Source: Zhihengliuella flava (lineage in GTDB: Bacteria; Actinomycetota; Actinomycetes; Actinomycetales; Micrococcaceae). From it: DNA of 64,000 nucleotides. The position numbers and the translations under genes are program-made. The notes beneath the pieces are model-generated. The model did not search any database, was not told the DNA's origin, and worked only from the letters and a program-made list of their open reading frames with translations. Numbering within the stretch: the first letter of the stretch is position 1; each line of letters opens with the position of its first letter. The stretch spans positions 992,001 to 1,056,000 of the forward strand of contig NZ_JADOTZ010000001.1 of assembly GCF_015751895.1 (NCBI RefSeq). The letters are read 5' to 3'. Below, in pieces: positions 8,523 through 16,551 of the stretch.

Positions 8523-9256
8523 GCGTCCGCGTCCTCCGCGGGCACCGCGTCCTGGTAGCCGATCCCTTGGTGAGCGTAGTAGGCCAAAATCTGCAGTTCC
8601 CGTGACATGTCCACCTTGCGGACGTTGACGCCCTCCGGAGCTTGAAGGACCACGGGCGCAAAGTTCAGGATATTGCGCACTCCGGCGGCCACGAGGCGAT
8701 CACACATCACCTGCGCGTCAGGGCCGGGGATCGTCATGATCGCCATGTTCACACCGTGCTCGCCGATCACTTCCTCGAGGGTGTCCGCCGAGCGCACTGG
8801 CAAGGAGTTGACCACACGGCCCACCACGTGGGGGTCCGAGTCGAACAAGGCGGCGAGCTGAAAGCCGTGATTGCGCAGGCCTGCGTAGCCAGCCAGGGCC
8901 CGCCCCAAGTTACCGGTGCCAACAATCGCGACGCGCCACTGCTGACGCAGCCCCAGCGTCGTCGCCAAGTGCTCGGCCAACCCGCGCACGTCGTACCCGA
9001 CGCCGCGGCGCCCGAAGGTGCCGCCCAGCAGGGACAGGTCTTTACGCAGGATGGCTGAATTCACTCCGGCAGCCCGGGCGAAGTCTGCGGAGGCCAAATT
9101 GTCTTTGCCCTCCCCCTCGGCGACGTGCAACACGCGCAAGTAGACGGTGAGCCGTTCCAGCGTTGCTTCCGGCAGCCCCTTGGCCACGGCCCCGGCCGCT
9201 GCCGGCTCCATCGACAGGCCGTCCTCGGCGCTACGGCGCGGTGTCTTGGACCTCAC
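8519..9256 (-). CDS. rex: Redox-sensing transcriptional repressor Rex
   Basis: 245 residues. An N-terminal winged helix (about 25-90, with NSAILRKDLSLLG and the RRGVGYDV segment) is followed by a Rossmann domain with VAIVGTGNLGRAL. Rex senses the NADH/NAD+ ratio and represses respiratory and fermentative genes when NAD+ is high. The GTG start overlaps the stop of the upstream glutaredoxin-like gene, so the two are translationally coupled; an internal ATG giving MEPAAAG is a possible shorter start. I could not find a confident Rex operator in the adjacent promoter region. Confidence 0.95.
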   Translation of the reverse strand: MRSKTPRRSAEDGLSMEPAAAGAVAKGLPEATLERLTVYLRVLHVAEGEGKDNLASADFARAAGVNSAILRKDLSLLGGTFGRRGVGYDVRGLAEHLATTLGLRQQWRVAIVGTGNLGRALAGYAGLRNHGFQLAALFDSDPHVVGRVVNSLPVRSADTLEEVIGEHGVNMAIMTIPGPDAQVMCDRLVAAGVRNILNFAPVVLQAPEGVNVRKVDMSRELQILAYYAHQGIGYQDAVPAEDADA

Positions 9257-9507
9257 GCGGTGAGCAACTTTTCGAGGCGGTCCGGGTCAATCACCCAGAA
9301 ATCCCGCTGGATGCCATCAACGAGCAGCACGGGGACTTCCTCGGCGAAGCGCTGCCGCAGGTCTGCGTCGTCGTCAATGCTCAACTCGCGCCACGTCAGG
9401 CCGAGCCGGGTGACGACCTCATTGACTGTCTTTCGAGCGTCCACACAGAGGTGGCACCCGGAGCGCGTCACCAATTCCACCCGCGGTGTGCCGTCATCAG
9501 AGTGCAT
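9253..9507 (-). CDS. Glutaredoxin family protein (DUF836-like)
   Basis: 84 residues with the thioredoxin-fold redox motif near the start (TRSGCHLCVDA, a CxxC) and a cis-Pro segment VPVLLVDG. The family is a short glutaredoxin-like group commonly located directly upstream of rex in actinobacteria. A role in thiol redox balance is likely from context, but the partner is not evident. Its TGA overlaps the rex GTG. Confidence 0.85.
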   Translation of the reverse strand: MHSDDGTPRVELVTRSGCHLCVDARKTVNEVVTRLGLTWRELSIDDDADLRQRFAEEVPVLLVDGIQRDFWVIDPDRLEKLLTA

Positions 9508-9626
9508 ACCTCCAATGTAGCTGCCACAGGGTGTCTGCAGTATTTCCGGCGCCCCACAGGGTGCGGGCCTGCCCCAGAGGTGTGATGCGAATCATCGCCC
9601 GGGCGCGGCCGTGGCGCCCCGTCTAC

Positions 9627-9632
9627 TAAACT
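9627..9632 (+). promoter_or_regulatory. Leaderless-type -10 box for the HAD hydrolase gene
   Basis: TAAACT ends six bases before the ATG at 9639, with no ribosome binding site between them, as expected of a leaderless transcript. Confidence 0.5.
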
Positions 9633-9638
9633 GACAAT

Positions 9639-10472
9639 ATGCCTGAGCCGAGCAGCAGCGCCGCCGCGCCCATTCCCGCGCCGGGCTCCACTGACGCTGC
9701 CGCCGCGTTCTTCGATGTGGACAACACCATGATGCGCGGCGCCTCACTCTTCGCCGTGGCCCGCAACGCCTACCGTCGCGACCTCTTCAGCGTGCGCCAA
9801 GCGGCGTCCTACGCCATCAAGCAGTTCTTCTTCACGCTCCGCGGCGAGACGCTGGGCGACATCCATTCAATCCGCGATTCGGCGCTCAGCATTGTGCGCG
9901 GCATTCCCGCGGAACTCATGCGCCAAATCGGCGACGAGGTGTACGACGAATTCATCTCCTCGCGCATCTGGCCCGGCACCCGCGCCCTGGCCGAGCAGCA
10001 CCTGCGCTCCGGCCGCCAAGTCTGGCTCGTCACCGCCACTCCCACCGAGGTAGCAGAGGTCATGGCGCAGCGGCTCGGCCTGACGGGGTCCTTGGGCACC
10101 GAAGTCGAGAAGGTGGACGGCGTCTACACCGGGCGACTCGTGACTGACATTCTGCATGGGACCGCGAAGGCGGAGGCAGTGCGGCAACTCGCCGCCAACT
10201 CGAACTTGGACCTCAAGAGCTGCTGGGCCTACAGCGACTCATCCAATGACATTCCACTGCTCGAGTCCGTGGGGCACCCGGTGGCGGTCAACCCGGATGC
10301 CAAGCTCCGCCGCTACGCCCAGGACAAGAACTGGCCGGTCTATGACTACCGGGCGGGCCGCCGGGCCGCCATCTGGGGACTCAAAGCCTTGACGGCCTAC
10401 GGGGTGGCCTACGGGGCCCGGCGCGGGTGGCGTCGACTCTTCGGGCGCTCCCCGGCTGAGCCGCCCGCTTAA
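9639..10472 (+). CDS. HAD-IB family phosphatase (SerB-like)
   Basis: 277 residues. Motif I FFDVDNTMM near residue 25, a helical cap, motif II (WLVTATPTE) and motif III/IV (SDSSNDIPLLESVGHPVAVNPD region) place it in the HAD-IB group with phosphoserine phosphatase. The usual DxDxT is DVDNT. Such genes near glutaredoxin/rex are conserved in actinobacteria. The substrate is not fixed by sequence; a C-terminal stretch after about 235 is basic and may touch membrane. Confidence 0.88.
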   Translation: MPEPSSSAAAPIPAPGSTDAAAAFFDVDNTMMRGASLFAVARNAYRRDLFSVRQAASYAIKQFFFTLRGETLGDIHSIRDSALSIVRGIPAELMRQIGDEVYDEFISSRIWPGTRALAEQHLRSGRQVWLVTATPTEVAEVMAQRLGLTGSLGTEVEKVDGVYTGRLVTDILHGTAKAEAVRQLAANSNLDLKSCWAYSDSSNDIPLLESVGHPVAVNPDAKLRRYAQDKNWPVYDYRAGRRAAIWGLKALTAYGVAYGARRGWRRLFGRSPAEPPA

Positions 10473-10477
10473 ACGCC

Positions 10478-10518
10478 AGTGGGGGCGCCTTTCGGATCAT
10501 CCGAAAGGCGCCCCCACT
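10478..10518. terminator. Bidirectional terminator hairpin
   Basis: Perfect 19-bp arms (10478-10496 and 10500-10518) with a 3-base loop separate the rightward HAD gene from the leftward bS22 gene. No U-tract follows on either strand. Confidence 0.8.
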
Positions 10519-10543
10519 CGTTGCGGCAATAGCCGCGGGCCGC

Positions 10544-10642
10544 TTACTTCTTGTTGCGGCGCTGGTGGCGAGTCTTGCGAAGCAGCTTGCGGTGCTTCTT
10601 CTTCGCCATACGCTTGCGGCGCTTCTTGATAACAGAGCCCAT
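10544..10642 (-). CDS. Small ribosomal subunit protein bS22 (AURKAIP1/COX24 domain)
   Basis: A 32-residue, extremely basic peptide (MGSVIKKRRKRMAKKKHRKL to about residue 20, then LRKTRHQRRNKK). Over half of its residues are Lys or Arg. It matches the actinobacterial small-subunit protein bS22, first seen in mycobacterial ribosome structures, and carries the AURKAIP1/COX24 signature. GAGGA lies five bases before the ATG. As in mycobacteria (Rv0500A-Rv0500B) it lies downstream of a BldC-like regulator gene. Gene finders often miss it because of its size. Confidence 0.93.
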   Translation of the reverse strand: MGSVIKKRRKRMAKKKHRKLLRKTRHQRRNKK

Positions 10643-10791
10643 TGATTCCTCACTAACTACGTGGTTGCGTTCCGCGCCGTAGGCACGCATGCGCAACCAA
10701 CGGACGTTAAACGTTCCTTAACAGATTACCCGCTTAAAAAGGTCCTCACGGACACCAGTGCCCGCAGTACCGATCGCTGGCGGTTGGCTCC

Positions 10792-11004
10792 CTAGGCGGA
10801 CGCCGAGTCGGAATCGATCTGCGCACGGCGCAGATATTCCTCCACCGCATTCTCGGGGACCCGGTATGAGCGCCCGAATCGGACGGCCGGAAGCTCGGCT
10901 GAGTGCACCAGGCGGTAAACGGTCATCTTGGACACGCGCATCACCTCGGCCACCTCGGCCACGGTCATGAAGCGAGCGTCCGCGAAGTTCTGACCTTCCG
11001 CCAT
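10792..11004 (-). CDS. BldC-like MerR-type helix-turn-helix DNA-binding protein
   Basis: 70 residues. A single MerR/excisionase-type winged helix: FMTVAEVAEVMRVSKMTVYR recognition region followed by the wing FGRSYRVPENAVEEYL. It resembles Streptomyces BldC and M. tuberculosis Rv0500A, which bind DNA cooperatively at direct repeats and control development or other genes. The ATG at 11004 has AGGAG eight bases upstream. About 150 bp separates it from bS22, so that gene may have its own promoter. Confidence 0.88.
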   Translation of the reverse strand: MAEGQNFADARFMTVAEVAEVMRVSKMTVYRLVHSAELPAVRFGRSYRVPENAVEEYLRRAQIDSDSASA

Positions 11005-11128
11005 TGTCACATCTCCTACTTGCGTTCGGCTGACCCCGCGGTGGTCCGCCGCAACCGCGGCATCTCGCAGGTGGTCTTCGTACGGCGTGGCCCAGCAGGG
11101 CACTGCCGCCTCGAATAGAAACAATAGT

Positions 11129-11140
11129 GTCCCGTGGGAC
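11129..11140. promoter_or_regulatory. GTCCC-GT-GGGAC palindrome upstream of the BldC-like gene
   Basis: Five-base perfect arms around a 2-base centre, about 125 bp before the BldC-like start and next to AT-rich sequence that could hold its -10 (TATTGT on the minus strand). It could be an operator. A short palindrome alone is weak evidence. Confidence 0.3.
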
Positions 11141-11158
11141 GAAAGTGAAACCCTTCGC

Positions 11159-12259
11159 CTACTGTGACCGGGCCACGGCCGCCGCCAACTCGCCCAGTTG
11201 CTGCTGCGTGGCGTCCCACCCCATGCACTGATCTGTGATCGACTGCCCCCGAGTCAGCCGCTGCGGATCATCGGTCCCAGGGGTGAATTTTTGGGCGCCG
11301 GGCTCGAGGAAGCTCTCCGCCATGATGCCCGCAATATGCCGCTCGCCAACGGCAATGCGCTCGGCCAGTTCCGCGATGACCAGGCGCTGGCGCTCATGGT
11401 CCTTACCGGAGTTGGCGTGCGAGGCGTCGACCACGACGCGGGGGTTCTGCCCGGCGGCAGCCAGCTGTGCCGAGGCCTCGGCCACTGCCTCCGCCGAGTA
11501 GTTCGGTCCGTGCGCACCACCGCGCAGGATCAGGTGGGCGTCCGTATTGCCGCGAGTCGAGACCAGGGCGGCGGCTCCGGAATCGTCGATGCCGAGGAAA
11601 GCCTGCGGGGCGGACGCCGCTGCGCAGGCGTCGATGGCCACCTGCGTGCCGCCGTCGGTCCCATTCTTGAATCCCACGGGCATGGAGAGGCCCGAGACCA
11701 GTTGCCGATGAATCTGACTCTCGGTGGTGCGCGCCCCAATCGCTCCCCACGAGACCAGGTCGGCCATGTATTGCGGGCTAATCGGCTCGAGGAACTCCGT
11801 GGCCGTGGGCAACCCCAAGGCCCCGACGTCGAGGAGGAAGCGCCGTGCCGCCCGCAAACCGTCGGCGATCTGGTGCGAGCCGTCCAGCATCGGGTCGTTG
11901 ATCAGTCCCTTCCACCCCACCGTGGTGCGCGGCTTCTCGAAGTAAGTACGCATGACAATCAAGAGGTGCTCTCGGTGCTGCCGGGCCAACTCCGTGAGGC
12001 GCCGAGCGTACTCAAGGCCCGCGTCGGTGTCATGGATGGAACAGGGGCCGACGACGACCAGCAGTCGGGAATCGACGCCGTCGAGGACCGCGCGGACCTC
12101 GTCACGGGCCCGCTGGATGCGGTACCCCAGCGCCTCGTCAGCCGGAAGTTCCGCGCGGACCTGCGCGGGTGTGGGCAGCGGGGCGAACTCGGTGACGCGC
12201 ACATTATTGGTGCCCTCAGGGGCTTCGATGGCGCCGGTGCGGACGGATTCTGTGTTCAT
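11159..12259 (-). CDS. aroG: 3-deoxy-7-phosphoheptulonate (DAHP) synthase, class I
   Basis: 366 residues. It catalyses the first step of the shikimate pathway, joining phosphoenolpyruvate and erythrose 4-phosphate. Key motifs are VVVGPCSIHD, MRTYFEKPRTTVGWKG and the metal-binding DASHANSGKDHERQ region, as in AroF/G/H type I enzymes. A leader peptide and terminator lie 60-175 bp upstream, so expression is probably controlled by attenuation in response to aromatic amino acids. Which amino acid inhibits the enzyme cannot be read from the sequence. Confidence 0.95.
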   Translation of the reverse strand: MNTESVRTGAIEAPEGTNNVRVTEFAPLPTPAQVRAELPADEALGYRIQRARDEVRAVLDGVDSRLLVVVGPCSIHDTDAGLEYARRLTELARQHREHLLIVMRTYFEKPRTTVGWKGLINDPMLDGSHQIADGLRAARRFLLDVGALGLPTATEFLEPISPQYMADLVSWGAIGARTTESQIHRQLVSGLSMPVGFKNGTDGGTQVAIDACAAASAPQAFLGIDDSGAAALVSTRGNTDAHLILRGGAHGPNYSAEAVAEASAQLAAAGQNPRVVVDASHANSGKDHERQRLVIAELAERIAVGERHIAGIMAESFLEPGAQKFTPGTDDPQRLTRGQSITDQCMGWDATQQQLGELAAAVARSQ

Positions 12260-12314
12260 GGTGGGCCTTTCGGTACGAGTGGCCCCGCCGCCGAACCTGC
12301 AGAGCCTGAGACAT

Positions 12315-12346
12315 AAAAAAGGACCGCGGGCTGATGCCCCGGTCCT
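12315..12346 (-). terminator. Attenuator terminator before DAHP synthase
   Basis: On the minus strand a GC-rich hairpin (12346 down to 12321, arms AGGACCGGGGC and GCCCGCGGTCC with a bulge) is followed by a run of six T (12320-12315). It lies between the aromatic leader peptide and the aroG start, about 60 bp before the ATG, so it is placed to stop transcription before the gene. Confidence 0.85.
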
Positions 12347-12373
12347 GTCGGCTCTGAAGGAAAAGTGAATGCG

Positions 12374-12433
12374 CTAGTGCGACGCGGGCCCCTCCAGAGC
12401 CGACGTGAAATACGCATACCACTGACTGTTCAT
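12374..12433 (-). CDS. Aromatic-codon leader peptide of the DAHP synthase attenuator
   Basis: A 19-codon frame, MNSQWYAYFTSALEGPASH, followed by TAG. Codons 5-9 read Trp-Tyr-Ala-Tyr-Phe: all three aromatic end products of the pathway whose first enzyme is encoded just downstream. It precedes a terminator with a U-tract. Codons 10-13 lie in a segment (12404-12395) perfectly complementary over 10 bp to 12356-12347. This is the arrangement of ribosome-mediated attenuation. A weak AAGGTG lies upstream of the ATG. Confidence 0.85.
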   Translation of the reverse strand: MNSQWYAYFTSALEGPASH

Positions 12434-12494
12434 GCCCCACACCTTACCCCGACGGCGCGAATCTGCACACGCGCGCCGTCATGGTGAGTCACAC

Positions 12495-12986
12495 CTACCG
12501 TCGTCGCCCGAACTTTGGCTTGGGCAGCCGGCCCAGCAGATGGTGCGCTCGGTCCGCCACTTGTTCCACGGTGGCGTTCATCGTGCGGCCAAACTCCCGC
12601 GTGCCCGCGCCCTCCCCGGCGCCCGGAGTCAGGGCGGACTTCTCCTGCGCTGGGGCGCTGGCGGGCGCCGCGGCAGAGGCCTGTTCGGACGATTCCCCAT
12701 CCCCCTCCGAGGCGCTGGTGGCCAGTGGCTCGATCAGCGGCGAGAACCAGGCCAGGGCCTGCTGAAGGCCAGCCGGTTGCAGCCGATAGTAGCGCCGCTG
12801 CCCCTCGGCGCGCGTCTGCACAAGCGCGGCATCCCGCAAGACCCGGAGGTGCTTAGAGACCGTCGGCTGGCTCGCTTCGACGCGTTCGACCAGGTCACCG
12901 ACCGCCACGTCCCCCTCGGCGAGTTCCTCAAGGATGCGGCGGCGCGTTGGGTCGGCCAAAGCGGAGAAGACTTTCTGGTGCTGCAT
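12495..12986 (-). CDS. ArsR family winged-helix regulator
   Basis: 163 residues. Residues 1-85 form an ArsR-type winged helix: VFSALADPTRRRILEELAEG, recognition helix SQPTVSKHLRVLRDAALV, and wing RRYYRLQPAGL. No Cys cluster for metal sensing is visible. The C-terminal half is Ala, Ser and Glu rich and ends in a basic helix; it may be disordered. ATG 12986 is chosen because AAGG lies eight bases upstream; GTG 12995 and ATG 12992 are alternatives. A direct repeat overlaps the start. No transporter or enzyme partner is adjacent; the next gene upstream is separated by about 80 bp. Confidence 0.85.
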   Translation of the reverse strand: MQHQKVFSALADPTRRRILEELAEGDVAVGDLVERVEASQPTVSKHLRVLRDAALVQTRAEGQRRYYRLQPAGLQQALAWFSPLIEPLATSASEGDGESSEQASAAAPASAPAQEKSALTPGAGEGAGTREFGRTMNATVEQVADRAHHLLGRLPKPKFGRRR

Positions 12987-13010
12987 ATACATCACCTTAG
13001 CCGCATATAC
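12983..13010. repeat. Direct repeat GCATATAC x2 at the ArsR gene start
   Basis: GCATATAC occurs at 12983-12990 and 13003-13010, exactly 20 bp apart (two helical turns). One copy overlaps the start codon and the other could overlap the -10 region. An autoregulatory site for the ArsR protein is plausible. Confidence 0.45.
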
Positions 13011-13068
13011 GCTCGAGGGCATTTTGATGTTGTGAACTGTTGCTGCCGCACGCGCTCACACCGCCGCG

Positions 13069-14280
13069 TCAGTCGAACCAGGGGTCCAATCCATAGAGCG
13101 GAAACACTTCCTTCCGCGTGGCCACCACGGCCCGGTCGACCGCATCGGCGGGGTCATACCCCACCTCCCACGAACGCCACCACGTGTCCGCGTCGTCCCC
13201 CATCACCTCGGGCGCGTCCACGCCGTACCTGTCCGCTACGTAGTCGCGCCACGGCGTCGGGGTCGGAGTCCGCAGCGGGACGGGCTGGCCCGAGGCGATG
13301 GCCAGCAGGTGGGTCCACGCCCTCGGCACGACGTCCACCACGGAATACCCGCCGCCGCCCAAACTGACCCAACGCCCGTCGCAGTGCTTGGCCGCCAGCT
13401 CGGCGATGTCCAGCATGTTCTGCCGCTGGCCGTCCACGCTCAGCATGAGATTGGTGAGTTCATCCAGCCGGTGGCCGTCGCACCCGTGCTGACTCACAAT
13501 CACCTCGGGCTGAAACTCGGCCGCCAGTTGGGGCACGACGGCGTGAAAGGCGCGCAGCCACCCGGAGTCGGAGGTTCCCATCGGCAGCGGCACATTGACC
13601 GCCCGTCCGGCGGCCTCGGCTGCCCCGACCTCATGCGGAAAGCCGGTCCCCGGAAAGAGGGAGATGCCGGATTCGTGCAAAGAAATGGTGAGCACGCGAT
13701 CCTCCTCCCAGAAAATCTGCTCTACCCCGTCGCCGTGGTGCGCATCAACATCGATGTACAGCACCCGTGCGACTCCCCCGTCGAGCAGCCGCTGGATGGC
13801 GATGGCGGCGTCGTTGTAGATGCAGAACCCACCGGCGACGCCGCGGCCGGCGTGGTGCATCCCGCCGGCGAAATTCACGGCGTGCAGCGCCGATCCGTCG
13901 AGCACGGCCTCCGCTGCAGCGATCGACCCTCCGGCGAGGAGCGCGCTCGCCGTGTGCATCGCCGCAAAGGCCGGATTGTCCTCCGTGCCTAGTCCGCGCT
14001 CGGCATCGCAGGATGTGGGGTCCGCGGCGACGGCCTTGACGGCGGCAATGTAGGCCGGGTCGTGGACCCGGGCGAGTTCAGAATCCGTGGCTCGTTCGGG
14101 GCGGACCACGGTGATCTGCTCGCGGCCCAGCACCCCCAGCTCCTCGGCCAGCCTGACCGTCAGGTCCAACCGCAGCGGATTCATCGGGTGGGTCTCGCTG
14201 AAGCGATACTCCATCATGTCCGAGCACCACGGGACGGTCGTGGCAATCGGCGACGCTTCATTGATTCGGCTCACACCCAC
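13069..14280 (-). CDS. acuC: Acetoin utilisation protein AcuC (class I/II histone deacetylase fold)
   Basis: 403 residues. The arginase/deacetylase active site is visible: HHAGRGVAGGFCIYND, then DVDAHHGDGVEQIFW (Asp/His zinc ligands) and the late SLGGGGYSV segment. AcuC proteins deacetylate lysines and in Bacillus act on acetyl-CoA synthetase; an acs gene lies 23 kb away in this window, which makes the same pairing plausible here. It is divergent from trkH. The family is distinct from sirtuins, of which one is also present. Confidence 0.92.
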   Translation of the reverse strand: MGVSRINEASPIATTVPWCSDMMEYRFSETHPMNPLRLDLTVRLAEELGVLGREQITVVRPERATDSELARVHDPAYIAAVKAVAADPTSCDAERGLGTEDNPAFAAMHTASALLAGGSIAAAEAVLDGSALHAVNFAGGMHHAGRGVAGGFCIYNDAAIAIQRLLDGGVARVLYIDVDAHHGDGVEQIFWEEDRVLTISLHESGISLFPGTGFPHEVGAAEAAGRAVNVPLPMGTSDSGWLRAFHAVVPQLAAEFQPEVIVSQHGCDGHRLDELTNLMLSVDGQRQNMLDIAELAAKHCDGRWVSLGGGGYSVVDVVPRAWTHLLAIASGQPVPLRTPTPTPWRDYVADRYGVDAPEVMGDDADTWWRSWEVGYDPADAVDRAVVATRKEVFPLYGLDPWFD

Positions 14281-14404
14281 AGGCTACCTAAACAACGCGG
14301 TCGAATCGCATGTAGGCACCCGGGGCGACGACCACGCCAGCCCGCACCATCACCCCCCACTGTGATTCCGCGCGCGGGCGGGCGCGTGGACTATGGTGGG
14401 GGTC

Positions 14405-15814
14405 ATGCCCGCCGCACCGTCTTTCACGCCCGCGTCGTGGCCCGTGCGCACGCTGCGGAAAGTACGGGACACCGTGGACACGATGGCCTCGTCCTCGCCA
14501 TCCCGCCTCTTCCTGACGGCGCTCTTCTTGGTGATCGCGGTGTTTACGGCCCTACTATCCCTCCCCGTGGCCACCGCCAAGCACGTGGTCACCCCCTTCT
14601 ACGATGCCCTCTTCACCGCCACCTCGGCCGTGACGGTCACGGGGTTGACCACGGTGAACTCCGGCGAGCACTGGTCCCAGTTCGGACTGGTGGTCATCAT
14701 GGTGGCTATGTTCGTCGGCGGCCTCGGCGTGGTGACCCTTGCGTCGATTCTGGCTCTCGCCGTCTCCCGGCGCTTGGGGCTGCGCGGCAAGCTGCTCACC
14801 CAGCAGGCCATGGCGGCCGACGACGACGGCCGCCTCGGCGAGGTGGGCACGCTCCTGCGGATCATCATCACCACCACGACGACGATTCAGCTGGCTCTGG
14901 CCGTCCTCCTCATTCCGGCCTTCTACGTCGCGGACCACACGCTGGGCGAGGCGTTCTTTCACGGCTCGTTCTACGCCATCTCGTCCTTCAATAACGGCGG
15001 GTTCGTTTCTCACCCCGATGGCCTCGCCGGCTTCGAGTCCAACCCGTTCATCGTGGTCCCCATCATGATCGGCGTCTTCGTGGGTAGCCTAGGTTTTCCC
15101 GTCCTCATGGTGCTGCTGACGCTTCGGCACAAATTCCGCAAATGGTCGCTACACGCGAAGCTGACGATCGGCGTGAGCCTCATCCTGACCGTGGTCGGCG
15201 CCGTCGTTCTGGGCGGGCTGGAATGGAACAACCAGGCGACCATGGGCCACCTGAGCGTCTGGGACAAGATCCTGCACTCGTTCTTCGCGTCGGTGAACAC
15301 GCGCTCCGGTGGATTCTCCCTCGTCGATCAAAACGAGCTGCATCCCGCCACCATGCTGATCACCGACGCCCTGATGTTCGCTGGCGGCGGCTCCGTGTCC
15401 ACGGCCGGCGGCATCAAGGTCACCACCATCGCCGTCCTCTTCTTGGCTATGGCCGCCGAGGCACGGGGCGACTCAGACATCCGGACTTTTGGCCGCCGCA
15501 TCCCGGACGGCACCATGCGCGTGGCGCTCTCCGTCGTCGTCCTCGGTGCCACGCTCGTGGCCCTCGGGGCGGCGCTCTTGTTGTGGATCAGCGAGGAGTC
15601 GCTGGACCGGGTGCTGTTCGAGACGATTTCCGCGTTCGCCACGTGCGGCCTCTCGGTGGGTTTGAGCGCCGAGCTACCGCCCGCTGGAAAGTACGTGTTG
15701 GTGGCCCTGATGTTTGCTGGCCGCGTGGGTACGATTACCCTCGCAGCGGCCTTGTCCGCTCGCCAACGCGAGACCCGCTATCACTTCCCCGAGGAAAGGC
15801 CGATCATTGGCTGA
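14405..15814 (+). CDS. TrkH/KtrB family potassium uptake protein
   Basis: About 470 residues. Four pore-loop repeats are visible: TSAVTVTGL, SSFNNGGF, SVNTRSGGFS and SAFATCGLS, each ending in the selectivity-filter Gly, with two helices around each. This is the membrane pore of a Trk/Ktr potassium system. GGTGGGGG just before ATG 14405 favours this start; ATG 14393 is an alternative. The next gene (TrkA) begins inside its last codons. Confidence 0.93.
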   Translation: MPAAPSFTPASWPVRTLRKVRDTVDTMASSSPSRLFLTALFLVIAVFTALLSLPVATAKHVVTPFYDALFTATSAVTVTGLTTVNSGEHWSQFGLVVIMVAMFVGGLGVVTLASILALAVSRRLGLRGKLLTQQAMAADDDGRLGEVGTLLRIIITTTTTIQLALAVLLIPAFYVADHTLGEAFFHGSFYAISSFNNGGFVSHPDGLAGFESNPFIVVPIMIGVFVGSLGFPVLMVLLTLRHKFRKWSLHAKLTIGVSLILTVVGAVVLGGLEWNNQATMGHLSVWDKILHSFFASVNTRSGGFSLVDQNELHPATMLITDALMFAGGGSVSTAGGIKVTTIAVLFLAMAAEARGDSDIRTFGRRIPDGTMRVALSVVVLGATLVALGAALLLWISEESLDRVLFETISAFATCGLSVGLSAELPPAGKYVLVALMFAGRVGTITLAAALSARQRETRYHFPEERPIIG

Positions 15815-16478
15815 GAACCGCACCGATCACAACGCGCCCGTCTTGGTGATTGGGCTCGGCCGGTTCGGCGCCGCCGTCGCCGAACAGCTCATCAGTCAGG
15901 GCCGGGAAGTTCTGGCCATCGAGCGCAACGCCTCCTTGGTGCAGAAATTTTCCGGCATGCTCACCCACGTCGTCGAGGCGGACGCGACGGACATCGACGC
16001 CCTGCGTCAGCTCGGCGCTCAGGAGTTCAGTTCCGCCGTCGTCGGCGTCGGCACGTCAATCGAATCCTCCGTGCTCATCACCGTGAACCTCGTGGACTTA
16101 GGACTGGACCACGTGTGGGTCAAGGCCATTACCCCGGCGCACGGCAAGATCCTCTCCCGCATCGGTGCCAACCACGTGATCTACCCGGAGGCGGACGCCG
16201 GCGTCCGCGTGGCGCACCTCGTCGGTGGGCGCATGTTGGACTTCATTGAGTTCGACGACGGCTTCGCGATCGTGAAGATGTACCCGCCCAAGGAGACCCA
16301 GGGGTTCACCCTCGGAGAGTCCCAAGTGCGCTCCAAGTACGGCGTCACGGTGGTGGGCGTCAAGAGTCCCGGCGAGGACTTCACCTATGCCCAGCCGGAC
16401 ACCAAGGTCACGCGGCGGGACGTCCTGATCGTTTCCGGCCACGTGGACCTCCTCGAACGCTTCGCAGCGCGCCCGTAG
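15807..16478 (+). CDS. TrkA family potassium uptake regulator (KtrA-like)
   Basis: 223 residues. An RCK_N Rossmann domain with VLVIGLGRFGAAVAEQL and the acidic nucleotide-contact segment VVEADATD is followed by an RCK_C domain after about residue 140. It gates the TrkH pore by binding nucleotides. The TTG at 15807 overlaps the end of trkH by 8 bp and has AAAGG seven bases upstream, so the two subunits are probably made in ratio by coupling. Confidence 0.93.
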   Translation: MAENRTDHNAPVLVIGLGRFGAAVAEQLISQGREVLAIERNASLVQKFSGMLTHVVEADATDIDALRQLGAQEFSSAVVGVGTSIESSVLITVNLVDLGLDHVWVKAITPAHGKILSRIGANHVIYPEADAGVRVAHLVGGRMLDFIEFDDGFAIVKMYPPKETQGFTLGESQVRSKYGVTVVGVKSPGEDFTYAQPDTKVTRRDVLIVSGHVDLLERFAARP

Positions 16479-16493
16479 CCCCGTTAAACGACG

Positions 16494-16531
16494 CGCATCC
16501 CGCCCCAGATCGATGACCGGGACGGGATGCG
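16494..16531. terminator. Hairpin between convergent trkA and proC
   Basis: Nine-bp perfect arms CGCATCCCG (16494-16502) and CGGGATGCG (16523-16531) with a 20-base loop lie in the 73-bp convergent gap. No U-tract. A terminator is likely from position but unproven. Confidence 0.5.
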
Positions 16532-16551
16532 GTGCGCTCAGGCGGCGTGGC

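Noticed and set aside
9508-9638. Rex operator in the rex/HAD divergent region
   Set aside because: No TTGTGA-N6-TCACAA-like site could be recognised.
11198-12316. Open frame of 372 codons antisense to DAHP synthase
   Set aside because: No domain and no ribosome binding site; the DAHP synthase motifs on the minus strand are complete.
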